64,000 nucleotides of DNA from Vagococcus coleopterorum (GCF_011303955.1 NZ_CP049886.1:248001-312000), one strand, 5' to 3'. Positions 8,638-17,557 are shown, counted from the first letter of the stretch. Program-made: numbers and translations. Notes: generated from the sequence alone by a model not told the origin.

Positions 8638-10200
8638 TTATGATTCTGTTGCGACAACTTTCATTATCTCCTCAACTGTTGTATAACCAGCAATAACTTT
8701 TTCAAGACCATCATTTACTAAAAAGCGCATCCCATGTTCTTTTAAATAGTCAACTAACTCTTCACTAGTCACTTGAGACGTGATCATTTTTCTAATTTCA
8801 GTTGTTACAACTAATAATTCTTGAATAGCCATACGGCCTTGATACCCGCTATATCTGCATTTAGAACACCCTGTACCTTTATACATGACCGTTGGAAACA
8901 CATTATATTTACTTAAAAAAGTCGCATCTTCACTAGTAACTGGTACCTCCGCTTTACAGTTGGAACAAATCGTCTTAACTAAGCGTTGTGATAAAACTCC
9001 ACCTAATGAATTGGCTACCAAGAACGGGTCTACACCCATGTCAATTAGTCGGTTAACCGTACTTGCCGCATCGTTTGTATGAATTGTTGATAAAACTAAA
9101 TGTCCCGTCATTGATGCTCTAATAGCAATTTCAGCTGTTTCACCATCACGAATTTCTCCTAACATTACGATGTTTGGATCCTGCCTTAAAATAGAACGAA
9201 GTCCGCTAGCGAAACTCAAGCCGATATCACTGTTAACAGCTACTTGATTAATTCCTTCCAATTGATATTCAACCGGATCTTCAACTGTAATAATATTGAC
9301 GTTAGGTTTGTTTAATTCATTCAATGCTGCATAAAGTGTTGATGATTTACCCGAACCTGTTGGTCCAGTAACGAGAATAATGCCATGTGGTTGCCGCAAT
9401 AACTGACGTAACTCTAATAATGTTTGTTGTTCAAATTTAAAATCTCCCAATTCTCTTATCCCAACAGACCTGTCCATAATCCGAATAACAATTTTTTCGC
9501 CATGAATTGTTGGTAACACTGAGACCCTTAAATCGACTACTTTGCTGCCATTTTTGAACACAGCTCGTCCATCTTGCGGAGCTCGCGTCTCCGTTATATC
9601 TAATGAAGAAATAATTTTCAATCGAGAAATAACTGGTGCTTGAACACTTTTTGGCAGACGTTTTAACTCTTGTAATTCACCATCTAATCGAACTCGAACT
9701 GTCATATACTTATCTTGTGAATCAAAGTGGATATCGCTTGCTTTTCGGTCAATCGCATCTCGTAATAAACTATTAACTAACTTAATAATTGGTGAATCAT
9801 CGCTGTCATGATTTTCCTCTGTCTCATCATAATAAGGTAACGATTCAGCCTCTACACTAAAGCCGTCTAAACTAATATCTGATGGGTAATCCCTAACAAT
9901 TAATTGCTGGATATCACTTTCGCTCGCTCCGAGAGGTTTTATCTGCATACCAGTTTTTAACCGTAAATCATTTAACGCTGAATAATTCATTGTGTTCCCA
10001 ATCGCAATAGTTAAACTATTATTTACATAATCTACTTCCAAAGGAATTAAACTATGTTCTTTTGCAAAAGATTTAGGCACTAGATTCAATAGTTCTTTAT
10101 CTATTGAATGATTAAACAAATCAATTGACGTATTTGTTAATCCATCGTTATCAAAACTTGTTGAGCGATCGTAATTCTCTGCATATTGATTGTCTTCCAT
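8638..10200 (-). CDS. pilB: T4P extension ATPase
   Basis: 520 residues in the PilB/GspE layout. An N-terminal MshEN-like domain covers about 30-105. The hexameric ATPase has Walker A GPTGSGKSS at about 277, the Asp box TVEDPVEYQ, Walker B DPNIVMLGEIRD at about 335 and the His box TGHLVLSTIHT. A tetracysteine zinc site follows (CSNC near 408, CSKC near 445). It drives pilin polymerisation on the PilC platform. The gene precedes pilT with 18 bases between. Confidence 0.95.
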   Translation of the reverse strand: MEDNQYAENYDRSTSFDNDGLTNTSIDLFNHSIDKELLNLVPKSFAKEHSLIPLEVDYVNNSLTIAIGNTMNYSALNDLRLKTGMQIKPLGASESDIQQLIVRDYPSDISLDGFSVEAESLPYYDETEENHDSDDSPIIKLVNSLLRDAIDRKASDIHFDSQDKYMTVRVRLDGELQELKRLPKSVQAPVISRLKIISSLDITETRAPQDGRAVFKNGSKVVDLRVSVLPTIHGEKIVIRIMDRSVGIRELGDFKFEQQTLLELRQLLRQPHGIILVTGPTGSGKSSTLYAALNELNKPNVNIITVEDPVEYQLEGINQVAVNSDIGLSFASGLRSILRQDPNIVMLGEIRDGETAEIAIRASMTGHLVLSTIHTNDAASTVNRLIDMGVDPFLVANSLGGVLSQRLVKTICSNCKAEVPVTSEDATFLSKYNVFPTVMYKGTGCSKCRYSGYQGRMAIQELLVVTTEIRKMITSQVTSEELVDYLKEHGMRFLVNDGLEKVIAGYTTVEEIMKVVATES

Positions 10201-10217
10201 GGACCATACCCCTTTAC

Positions 10218-12191
10218 TTAATAATCGACATCCATTACATATGAAAATGTCCTAGAAATTAATTGTGAAGATTCTACTCCACCTGAATTAATCGGTTTTA
10301 CAATCGTCACTTCCCCATTCTTAGCTTCGTCTTCTTTAGAAACGATTGCGACCGGAATCGCCTGTCTCTTTAATTCACTCTTTAAATTTTCTGCATCCGT
10401 TTGGTTATATGCATTCAAAATAACTTTCCCATTTAAAGTTTTTTTACTCACACTATTAAATAAAAAAGTGTCGTCAAAAAAAAGTAAATCCGGCAATAAT
10501 TTCATTGAAAATTGAGCATCTTTTTCTATATCTAAATTGAAGGGTTCTACACCTGTATATCCCAATTCAAGAGTCGCTCGGTCCTTCAAGATAATCCCAT
10601 TCCAATCTTCACTATCACCATAATATTTAGAGTTGTCCTTCGAATTTTTTTTAGGTGTATCTCGACGATTTGTTTTTGGCGCGTCTATAAAGCTCTTGCC
10701 TGCCACAACCATTTTTGTATTTTTACCGTCTAATATAAATTTCGAAGGCGCATACGGAGTAGTAACACTCTTACTTTCATCAAAATATGATATATTTTGT
10801 CTTTCACTTTGACGATTAATCATGGCACTTGTTAATAAAAAATTACCGGCAACATCAATTTTTCTTTCTGCATCGGAACTTGCCATAAGGTTATTTCCTA
10901 AGTCAAATGACCCAGCTTCAAAATTAGAGCTAGCAATTACTAATGACCCTTTTTGATATTCTGACCAATAATTATCCACCGGATTTTTTTTAATGGGATT
11001 ACTTTTATACCCATTTAAATTATTAGCCTTCATACCAGTCGAGCCACTGAGCGATAATTGTCCCTCGCCAAATAAAAATCCACCTGGTTTTTTATTATTT
11101 TTCTTTGTGTTATTTACCAGCATTCCCATAGCATCCGTACTCACCTTGTTTAAAGCTAAGTAGCCACTGGCATCTGAAAGGTCAACAAATATTCCTCTGC
11201 CTGCTTTGATGGACAAATCACTGATTGAATTCTCTTGATTCTGCTTACTTCTCAAACCTAAGGTTCCATTAACTAATAAGTTTTGAGAGTTAGTCGACTT
11301 CCCTTGCAACTTAACGCCATTTTCTAATAACAATGATCCTTGCAAAGATAAATCGGCTACCGGTTTACCAGTTCTGGAAAAATCTAAAAACTTACCATCT
11401 GTTGTGTCAAAATATCCCTGAGCATCTTTCCCTGTTTCATAACTCGCATTATCATTATATTCAGTGTAATTAAAAGTTTTCCTGGTCTCTTCCCCGTAAT
11501 TATAAAATTCAACCATTTTTTTTACCCATTCATCACCTGACAAATAACGCGCACCATTTGGTAAATTGTGTGAGTAAGCGATATTTCGCCACACATCTAG
11601 TTCCGTGAATTCTTCCGCAATATCTATTTGGTTCCACTGGACCTCGTAGACAAAATCGACTGTACTTTGTTTCTCTTTCACTTCACCTGTTTTCAGTGTT
11701 TCCTTAATTTCTGTTTCTAATTCAAAAGTTAACTCAATATTGGTAGCCGCAGTGGGATTGTTTGCAGATGGATCCTTTTTCCACCCACTAGCAGTCATAA
11801 TATATGGTTTGACTTTCTTTTTTTGAATAGACTTCAGCTCCACAGTGCTGGCGAATTGTTTTTCACTCCCAAAAGATTGTTTAGTACCAACATTTTTCGG
11901 CATTTTTTCATCTACTAAATGACCTAACTTTTGAGGTGTGTCTCCAAAATCCACAGTCTTTAATTCTTTAGGCGATAGGATCTCATCCATACGTCTCTGG
12001 ATATCATCCGTTGCATCTTGCATCACATATTCTTCTGCATCTTTCATCACCTTAACCTGATCAGCTTTATCCACTTGATTAAAAACAATCCGAGCTACAT
12101 AAAATACTCCGCCGACCATCAACGAAATAAATATAATTAATCCGAGAACGGTAATTAATGCAAATCCTGATTCGTTTCTACCATCTACCAT
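10218..12191 (-). CDS. Large GspK/PilX-like minor pilin lacking Glu5
   Basis: The preferred start is the ATG at 12191 (MVDGRNESG), after an upstream AAAGGAG; the frame extends to 12227. It has a prepilin-like N-terminus, SG|FALITVLGLIIFISLMVGG, but Thr instead of the conserved Glu at mature position 5, as is typical of the tip pseudopilin GspK. A very large extracellular domain of about 600 residues follows, rich in Asn/Ser/Gly and beta-type repeats (LSGSTGMKA, LLVNGTLGL). It overlaps the preceding prepilin gene by 14 bases. Known T4P systems use such a protein to cap the tip and prime assembly; that role here is inference. Confidence 0.82.
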   Translation of the reverse strand: MVDGRNESGFALITVLGLIIFISLMVGGVFYVARIVFNQVDKADQVKVMKDAEEYVMQDATDDIQRRMDEILSPKELKTVDFGDTPQKLGHLVDEKMPKNVGTKQSFGSEKQFASTVELKSIQKKKVKPYIMTASGWKKDPSANNPTAATNIELTFELETEIKETLKTGEVKEKQSTVDFVYEVQWNQIDIAEEFTELDVWRNIAYSHNLPNGARYLSGDEWVKKMVEFYNYGEETRKTFNYTEYNDNASYETGKDAQGYFDTTDGKFLDFSRTGKPVADLSLQGSLLLENGVKLQGKSTNSQNLLVNGTLGLRSKQNQENSISDLSIKAGRGIFVDLSDASGYLALNKVSTDAMGMLVNNTKKNNKKPGGFLFGEGQLSLSGSTGMKANNLNGYKSNPIKKNPVDNYWSEYQKGSLVIASSNFEAGSFDLGNNLMASSDAERKIDVAGNFLLTSAMINRQSERQNISYFDESKSVTTPYAPSKFILDGKNTKMVVAGKSFIDAPKTNRRDTPKKNSKDNSKYYGDSEDWNGIILKDRATLELGYTGVEPFNLDIEKDAQFSMKLLPDLLFFDDTFLFNSVSKKTLNGKVILNAYNQTDAENLKSELKRQAIPVAIVSKEDEAKNGEVTIVKPINSGGVESSQLISRTFSYVMDVDY

Positions 12192-12873
12192 CTCCCGGAA
12201 CATCTCCTTTCGCCTTGTCATCATCACGATAATACATAACAGATTTTCTTGAATAGACCGTATTAGTCAATTTAGAAAGTTTATCAAACTCCCAAGTCCC
12301 TGATTCTGCTTCATAATACTCAGAAAAGTTAATATCATCTTTGTAAAATAAAACCATTACCGTTGTTTGAATCGAAAATGTATCACGATAATTAGGGGTT
12401 TTATATTGCGTGTTGGTTACTTCATTTTCATTTTTTTGTTGTAGTATTTTAATTTTGATCTTGGGATTCTTAATTTGGTAAGTCGTTTTAGTTTTGTTTA
12501 ATGTGTCATTTATATTTGTTATAGCAATTTTATTCGTGCCTTGCTCCTCATCTTTCATCGCCAACCATTCCCCCGTCGCTGCATCTTCAGCTAAAGGTTT
12601 AATAATATGGGCTTTATGCCAATCCACACCTGTAAATTTCCCCAAATAACCGGCATCTTTATAAATGTTTTTAATTTTACTAATACTCTCCATTTGAGCA
12701 AACATGTTATTAGCAGCCTGCTGTATTTGAACTTTTTCACCTTGAATATCCGTTGTTTTTACAGTGGTGAAAAAAATACCTGATATTAATATTGACATGA
12801 CTCCCAAAAGAACAGTGACCCCTATCAACTCTATTAAGGACACTCCACGTTCATCTTTTAAAAATTTATTCAA
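12178..12873 (-). CDS. Minor prepilin
   Basis: 231 residues. Leader MNKFLKDERG, then the processing site G|VSLIELIGVTVLLGVMSILISG with Glu5, and an alpha-helical spine. The C-terminal domain of about 190 residues resembles the GspJ/PilW type in size. It is followed by the GspK-like gene, as in minor pilin clusters where GspH-I-J-K homologues form the tip complex. Confidence 0.88.
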   Translation of the reverse strand: MNKFLKDERGVSLIELIGVTVLLGVMSILISGIFFTTVKTTDIQGEKVQIQQAANNMFAQMESISKIKNIYKDAGYLGKFTGVDWHKAHIIKPLAEDAATGEWLAMKDEEQGTNKIAITNINDTLNKTKTTYQIKNPKIKIKILQQKNENEVTNTQYKTPNYRDTFSIQTTVMVLFYKDDINFSEYYEAESGTWEFDKLSKLTNTVYSRKSVMYYRDDDKAKGDVPGDGRW

Positions 12874-12886
12874 AGTGTTCCACTCC

Positions 12887-13564
12887 TTAATATTCAGGGA
12901 CCCATCTCATTTGAGTTTCAGTTAATAATGCTCCTGTATCCTGACTATAAATTAATATAGTCAATTCCAAGCCACGCTTGCGAACATCTGTGTCATCAGT
13001 CCCACCTGTGGTTGCAGTTGCATTAACCTCAACTAAAAAGGCATCATTTTCCGTCTTGGTTCCAATATATTTTCCAATATTGTATTTATTAAATTCATTT
13101 TTTTTTAGACCATTTGGTAAAAACGAACCCGAAAGATCATACTCTACCTTTGAAATGAATTTCCCTCGTCCAGTGTCTGATTTATTTCTTAATACTTCAC
13201 CATATTTATTCTTGCCCGTTTGAGGATCAACTTGGACCCCCGACTCATCTAAAATCAGATGTTTATACCTCTCAGCAAGCTCTTTATCCGTTAATAAACC
13301 TGAAATACTTTTTTCATTTTTCAGCGCTAAGGGATTTAAGTTGGCGATATCTTGGGTTTGCGCTCGATAATTTAACCACTCTTTAATATCATCACGAACA
13401 AAAGCTGCTTCCTCTTTCAGCTTATTTTGATCAATAGCAATGAAATTTTGCGAAGTCATTGTCGCCAATCCAGCCAAAGCTATCCCTAAAATCAGCATGG
13501 CCGCTACTATTTCAATAAGCGTCATACCCTTTTCATTATTTAGTATTTTATTAAACTGACGCAT
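12887..13564 (-). CDS. Minor prepilin (GspI/PilV-like)
   Basis: 225 residues. Leader MRQFNKILNNEKG, then G|MTLIEIVAAMLILGIALAGLATM, with Glu5 and the long hydrophobic helix. The extracellular domain of about 180 residues has no other motif that I recognise. It is the first of three adjacent minor prepilin genes and probably belongs to the tip complex. Confidence 0.88.
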   Translation of the reverse strand: MRQFNKILNNEKGMTLIEIVAAMLILGIALAGLATMTSQNFIAIDQNKLKEEAAFVRDDIKEWLNYRAQTQDIANLNPLALKNEKSISGLLTDKELAERYKHLILDESGVQVDPQTGKNKYGEVLRNKSDTGRGKFISKVEYDLSGSFLPNGLKKNEFNKYNIGKYIGTKTENDAFLVEVNATATTGGTDDTDVRKRGLELTILIYSQDTGALLTETQMRWVPEY

Positions 13565-13590
13565 GGTCTGATCCCTCAGTTTCTATTTGA

Positions 13591-14940
13591 CTATTTTTTA
13601 AAAGTGATGTCTTTGTCACTTGAAACCTCATGAATTTTCAAGGTCATTAGTTTTTCAATCCTGTTACTTTCACTACTAGTTATTGCTGAGTCATCCACTT
13701 TTTCTTCACGTTTCGGATGATCTTTTTCTACTAAAAATTCATCTAGATTTATATCCGACTTTTCCTTGCTTTGCTTATTACTTAACAACTTAGTTTCATT
13801 TTTATTTCCAGACTTCTTAGCTTTTCCAGTAAACACTGTTTTTGGATCGTTATCGTACTGTGTTAATTTATACGTCGTAATAATAGCGTTTAATTTTTGG
13901 GCGTATCTTGTGTCGGTTGCATACCTTCCTGTTAAAAACGCAGTGACATCTCTATAAGACTTAGCGTTAGACTTCCAGGTATTCTTATAAAAATTAGGAT
14001 TACCTGCTATTCCTTTTTTTAATAAAATCGCATAATCTTCCAAACTTTCTTTATAACTCGGATATTTTCTAAATCCAGAATTTATTGTGTACATTTTCCC
14101 ACTGCCGTTATCCTCGCTTGTAGGCATCGTAACGCTTGACCCTTTATACGACCCTTTCACACCAAACAAATTATAATTTGGCTTACTAGATAACAAGCTA
14201 TTACCTGATCCTGTTTCTAAAATGGCTTGTGAAATCATAACTGATGCATATAAATCATTTTTCCAAGCAATCTCTGTAGCGTCTTTTCTTATTGCATTTA
14301 TAAACCCTGTCGTTGTTTGATTTTTAGCGACTGAAAAATAATAATTATCTTCCACAGCATTTCCACTTAAATTAGTTATGGCTTCTTCTGAACCACTTAC
14401 CCGAATTTGTTCCTTTGAAGGCTTATCTGGTATCTCAGGTTCTACTGTACTTTCCTGTGACGACCCATTGTCGTTTGGCTTACTTGGACGGGGTTCATCA
14501 GTACTGTTTTCCTTTGGTAACGTTTCAGTTTCTAAAGGTTCACTTGATTCGTGTGATTCATTAGTCATGTTTTCAGTTGTTTCTTCTGAATGAGTTGTCT
14601 CTCCACTTTCCTCTGGAATGTCCGATTCTTCCGTTTCTTTTGAAGAACTTTCGCTTGTTTCCTCTGTTGTCACTTCTTCAGAATTCGATTCTTCTTCTGA
14701 TATTTCTGTTGTTATTTCTTCTGGCACTTGACTGGCTAACAATTCTTCCGTCCCACTTACAGTCTCATTTTCAGTACTTTTAGTGTCGGCTTCTTTGCTT
14801 TGACTAGCTTGTTCTTCTGATGTCTTCGCAAAAAGATGAGGCTCAAATTCACCCATTCTATCTTTAACAATTATCCCCGTCCCTAAAACTACCGCGACAG
14901 ACAACACTATAAAATATCTTGTTCTTTTTCGAACGCTCAT
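13591..14940 (-). CDS. Membrane-anchored glucosaminidase (wall hydrolase) of the T4P operon
   Basis: 449 residues. One N-terminal membrane segment (about 8-25) is followed by a 140-residue linker very rich in Ser, Thr and Glu that would span the wall. A glucosaminidase (FlgJ/LytG-like) domain lies at about 205-355, with ISQAILETGSG containing the catalytic Glu, NLFGVKG and the RYATDTRYAQKL segment. A charged tail follows. It cuts glycan strands; placed inside a pilus operon it probably opens the thick wall for pilus passage, as FlgJ does for flagella (inference). Confidence 0.9.
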   Translation of the reverse strand: MSVRKRTRYFIVLSVAVVLGTGIIVKDRMGEFEPHLFAKTSEEQASQSKEADTKSTENETVSGTEELLASQVPEEITTEISEEESNSEEVTTEETSESSSKETEESDIPEESGETTHSEETTENMTNESHESSEPLETETLPKENSTDEPRPSKPNDNGSSQESTVEPEIPDKPSKEQIRVSGSEEAITNLSGNAVEDNYYFSVAKNQTTTGFINAIRKDATEIAWKNDLYASVMISQAILETGSGNSLLSSKPNYNLFGVKGSYKGSSVTMPTSEDNGSGKMYTINSGFRKYPSYKESLEDYAILLKKGIAGNPNFYKNTWKSNAKSYRDVTAFLTGRYATDTRYAQKLNAIITTYKLTQYDNDPKTVFTGKAKKSGNKNETKLLSNKQSKEKSDINLDEFLVEKDHPKREEKVDDSAITSSESNRIEKLMTLKIHEVSSDKDITFKK

Positions 14941-14956
14941 TTAACCCCTACTTCCT

Positions 14957-15190
14957 TTATTTATCATTTTCTATCAGTAATTTTTGATAATGAAATGCAT
15001 TAAACCTAAAATAAAAACTGATTAAAAAAAGAATTAAGCATAAAAATACATCTGCTACCGTTGTAATTGCTAAAGAAAAAAAATATAACCGGATAATAAA
15101 TATCACACTTATAAACATCGTCACTATTGAGGCTCCCAAATAGCCCCAATATAGATACTCTGTTATAGTTAAATCTTTCCAATCAATCAT
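14957..15190 (-). CDS. Small two-helix membrane protein of the T4P operon
   Basis: 77 residues (MIDWKDLTITEYLYWGY) with two hydrophobic helices at about 18-38 and 41-62. No family is recognised. It sits between the signal-peptidase fusion and the glucosaminidase with short gaps, so it is in the operon. Its function is unknown. Confidence 0.7.
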   Translation of the reverse strand: MIDWKDLTITEYLYWGYLGASIVTMFISVIFIIRLYFFSLAITTVADVFLCLILFLISFYFRFNAFHYQKLLIENDK

Positions 15191-15205
15191 TCAAACATCC
15201 ACCTT

Positions 15206-16327
15206 TTATTTTTTTACAATCCCAATAATTTTTGATTTGTTTACTTCCCCAAAAACTCTACTATCAATAGAGTTTGCTCGATTATCCCCTAACACATAAT
15301 AAGAATCCTCTGGTATTTCTATCAAAGAAGAAGTTTCATCGTCCTGACTAAAATTATCTTCAACCAACTCATTATCGATATACAACTCCCCTTGTTTATA
15401 AAAAAGGGTTTCCCCAGGTAACCCAATCACTCTTTTAACATAATTTTGACCATCCCCATGATCAAAAACAATTACATCAAATCTTTTTATATCGGTCGTG
15501 CCTTTCGCTACAATCACGGCATCATTATTTCGAAAAGTCGGCATCATTGATTCCCCATCAATTTTAGCTTCGAAAGGCCCAAAATTTTTCCAACCAATGA
15601 ACAGTAGAAGCACTGCGATTGCTACCGCTATAGCGATGCCACCCCATATTTGTTTACTAACCAACACTTTGTTCTTTGTTTTATTTTTTTCTTTTTTTTG
15701 AGCTTCTTTAAAGTCCTTTCGACTCAAAGACTCAATCTTATTACCTTTGTTCATTTTGTCATTATGTCTTGGATGATTATTTTTTATTAATTTCTGATCA
15801 TTTGGTAACTTTTTCTCTTTTATCTTCTCTTGATGCGTTACAGTTTCTGTTACGTCAACATTCATATCAACTATCGCTTCAATATCAGATACAAACGAAT
15901 CTAGTTTAGCCCCTTCAGAATTGTATATTCGATTTAAAAATTCTATAAAGCTAAAACTTACCGGAAATCCGCTATCTGCTTGAATAACAGACACGAACTC
16001 AAAATAATACGTCTGACTGTCCTCTGAAATAACAAGCTTGATATCGAGCCAAGCAATCTTAGGGAATTTTTTTTGAAAATAAGATAATATTTCTTCCCAC
16101 TTTATTTTTTGATCATATACTGTTATTTCCAAATGCTTCAAAGGGCTTGCAATTTTAAAAGCTGAATCACATGATTGCTGTAGTTCTTTTTCATCGAATG
16201 TTAAACCAGCATTAATAAATATGTCATTCATTTTTCCCAAAATAACTTTCCACTGGTCCACTTGATAAATAATTTCACCTACCCCTGGAGCAGGCTTATG
16301 AAAAAACTCTGTATGTATTCCTACCAA
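15206..16327 (-). CDS. Signal peptidase I fused to an unknown N-terminal domain
   Basis: A TTG start at 16327 follows GAGGGGGG by seven bases; the frame continues upstream to 16351 without a better site. Residues 1-190 are a soluble domain I do not recognise. A basic linker follows, then one membrane helix (about 226-246) and a complete S26 signal peptidase: catalytic Ser in GESMMPT at about 259, Lys in YVKRVIGLPGE at about 297 and the GDNRANSIDSR box. Ordinary bacterial type I peptidases are about 180 residues, so the N-terminal domain is an addition. Inside a pilus operon, it may process an operon-specific secreted protein. Confidence 0.9.
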   Translation of the reverse strand: MVGIHTEFFHKPAPGVGEIIYQVDQWKVILGKMNDIFINAGLTFDEKELQQSCDSAFKIASPLKHLEITVYDQKIKWEEILSYFQKKFPKIAWLDIKLVISEDSQTYYFEFVSVIQADSGFPVSFSFIEFLNRIYNSEGAKLDSFVSDIEAIVDMNVDVTETVTHQEKIKEKKLPNDQKLIKNNHPRHNDKMNKGNKIESLSRKDFKEAQKKEKNKTKNKVLVSKQIWGGIAIAVAIAVLLLFIGWKNFGPFEAKIDGESMMPTFRNNDAVIVAKGTTDIKRFDVIVFDHGDGQNYVKRVIGLPGETLFYKQGELYIDNELVEDNFSQDDETSSLIEIPEDSYYVLGDNRANSIDSRVFGEVNKSKIIGIVKK

Positions 16328-16362
16328 CTCCACACCCCCCTCTGAAAACACTTAGCTAACTT

Positions 16363-17433
16363 TTAAAGCAATTCGATTTTAGTATCCGCTTGGTCAAACA
16401 CACTTAATCGTCTTGTTAAGTTGTTAAAACTTTCTGCTGACTCTTCTTTCACAACCATTACATCTTTATATAGATCGTACGCTTGCTCTTTGATAGAACG
16501 TAATTGTAATTCCGCTTCAGAAACCCTATTATTCGCTTCGAAAGTCGCTTGATTGATAATTTTTTGAGCATTAGTTTCTGCTTGACTTAATAATTTTTCT
16601 GCTTCTTCCGCTTTAATGTTACCCTCGTTAATTGCGTTAGTTATTATATTTTCCGCCTTTACTTCAGCACCGTTGATAATTTGTTTCGACACTGATTTTG
16701 CCTCTACTAAAGCGTCCGCAATTTCAATCTTGCCATTTAAAACTTCTTGCATCGGTTTTTGAGCATCTACAGTACATTCTCTCAATTCCTCTTGCAACTG
16801 AATGTTTTTTTCTTTTAAAAGTGTTATCTCTTTCGAAATATTTTTATCGTTTTGAACTTTACGTTCATTAAACTCTTGCTCTCTTTGTCTGAATTTATTT
16901 TGTTGTTGTTGCAACATCATTTTTAATTTTTCGTTTTCTTCTAGCAAAACGTCTTGTTGATTATTCTCTGACTCCCGTTCCACATTGTTTTCATTAACTT
17001 TTCTTGTCAATTCTTTATTAACGGATAATAGTTTTTGAATTTCTAATTCAAAATCGTTTATTTTTTTCGTTAACTTACTAACCTCATCACTATTATTTTT
17101 TCTAAGAGTATCTAATGTTTTATCAATCTCTTTCTGAGCTTCTTGATAATCAAATATTCGCTTACTCAACAGATCAATTTCTTGTTGCTTATCATTTACT
17201 TCTTGCTTTACTTTTTCATTTAACAGTGTTACTCTTGCATTCTCATTTTGAAGGTCTTTTAATTCGGTAGAAACGCTCTCATTCTTTTGGATATTACTGA
17301 CATTCGAAATTCCTGGCAGCGCACTATTTACTGCTTTTTTGTACCTTGATTTTTCTAAATCCGTGCCTGTACCAACTTCTTCATATTCATACTCATAATC
17401 ATACTCATTGATGTCTTTCTTTTTACTGAACAT
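16363..17433 (-). CDS. DivIVA-like coiled-coil protein, first gene of the T4P operon
   Basis: 356 residues, cytoplasmic, with no signal peptide or membrane segment. The N-terminus is acidic and Tyr-rich (DYEYEYEE); most of the rest (about 55-345) is coiled coil. The C-terminal third has Ala/Glu/Asn repeats of the type AEAEKLLSQAETNAQKII seen in DivIVA/GpsB polar scaffolds. It follows a strong AGGAGG site and begins the operon just beyond the inverted repeat. A role in placing the pili at a cell site is plausible but inferred. Confidence 0.75.
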   Translation of the reverse strand: MFSKKKDINEYDYEYEYEEVGTGTDLEKSRYKKAVNSALPGISNVSNIQKNESVSTELKDLQNENARVTLLNEKVKQEVNDKQQEIDLLSKRIFDYQEAQKEIDKTLDTLRKNNSDEVSKLTKKINDFELEIQKLLSVNKELTRKVNENNVERESENNQQDVLLEENEKLKMMLQQQQNKFRQREQEFNERKVQNDKNISKEITLLKEKNIQLQEELRECTVDAQKPMQEVLNGKIEIADALVEAKSVSKQIINGAEVKAENIITNAINEGNIKAEEAEKLLSQAETNAQKIINQATFEANNRVSEAELQLRSIKEQAYDLYKDVMVVKEESAESFNNLTRRLSVFDQADTKIELL

Positions 17434-17488
17434 TTTATTTCCTCCTCTTATCCAATTGCACTCTGATTTGTTTGGCAGTATTTTATAC
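17434..17488 (-). promoter_or_regulatory. Fixed 5' leader of the T4P operon
   Basis: The 55 bases between the left inverted repeat and the first pilus gene hold AGAGGAGGAAATAAA before the ATG. A TATAAA at 17487-17482 lacks an acceptable -35 in the present orientation: the hexamer 17 bases upstream, TCTAGT, is poor. I see no convincing resident promoter here. Confidence 0.6.
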
Positions 17489-17513
17489 CTTGTTTTAAGT
17501 ACAAACTAGAAAA
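17489..17513 (+). repeat. Left inverted repeat of the switch (IRL)
   Basis: 25 bases identical to the reverse complement of 18947-18971; the match stops on both sides at the next base. It has tyrosine-recombinase core-site form: arms CTTGTTTT and CAAACTAG (imperfect inverted copies, 6 of 8 matching) around a 5-base centre AAGTA. Its last three bases join the terminator stem. Confidence 0.97.
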
Positions 17514-17556
17514 AACAAGCCAACTCTTTTAATACCAAAAGAGTTGGCTTGTTTTT
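17511..17556. terminator. Bidirectional terminator at the pilus end of the switch
   Basis: A perfect 20-bp stem with a 6-base loop (aatacc), U-tracts on both strands, and GCCAACTC/GAGTTGGC in the stem. It lies directly downstream of the recombinase gene and directly upstream of the pilus operon, so it stops recombinase transcription from reaching the pili. On inversion it would move to the other end, facing the HAD gene. Confidence 0.93.
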
Positions 17557-17557
17557 G

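Noticed and set aside
14378-14783. Plus-strand ORFs opposite the Ser/Thr/Glu-rich linker of the glucosaminidase
   Set aside because: They arise from the repetitive codons of the real gene; no ribosome site or sensible protein.
17482-17510. A fixed promoter for the T4P operon using TATAAA at 17487-17482
   Set aside because: The hexamer 17 bases upstream (TCTAGT) matches only two -35 positions and the better TTGTAC is 11 bases away. Kept only as a possible weak promoter.
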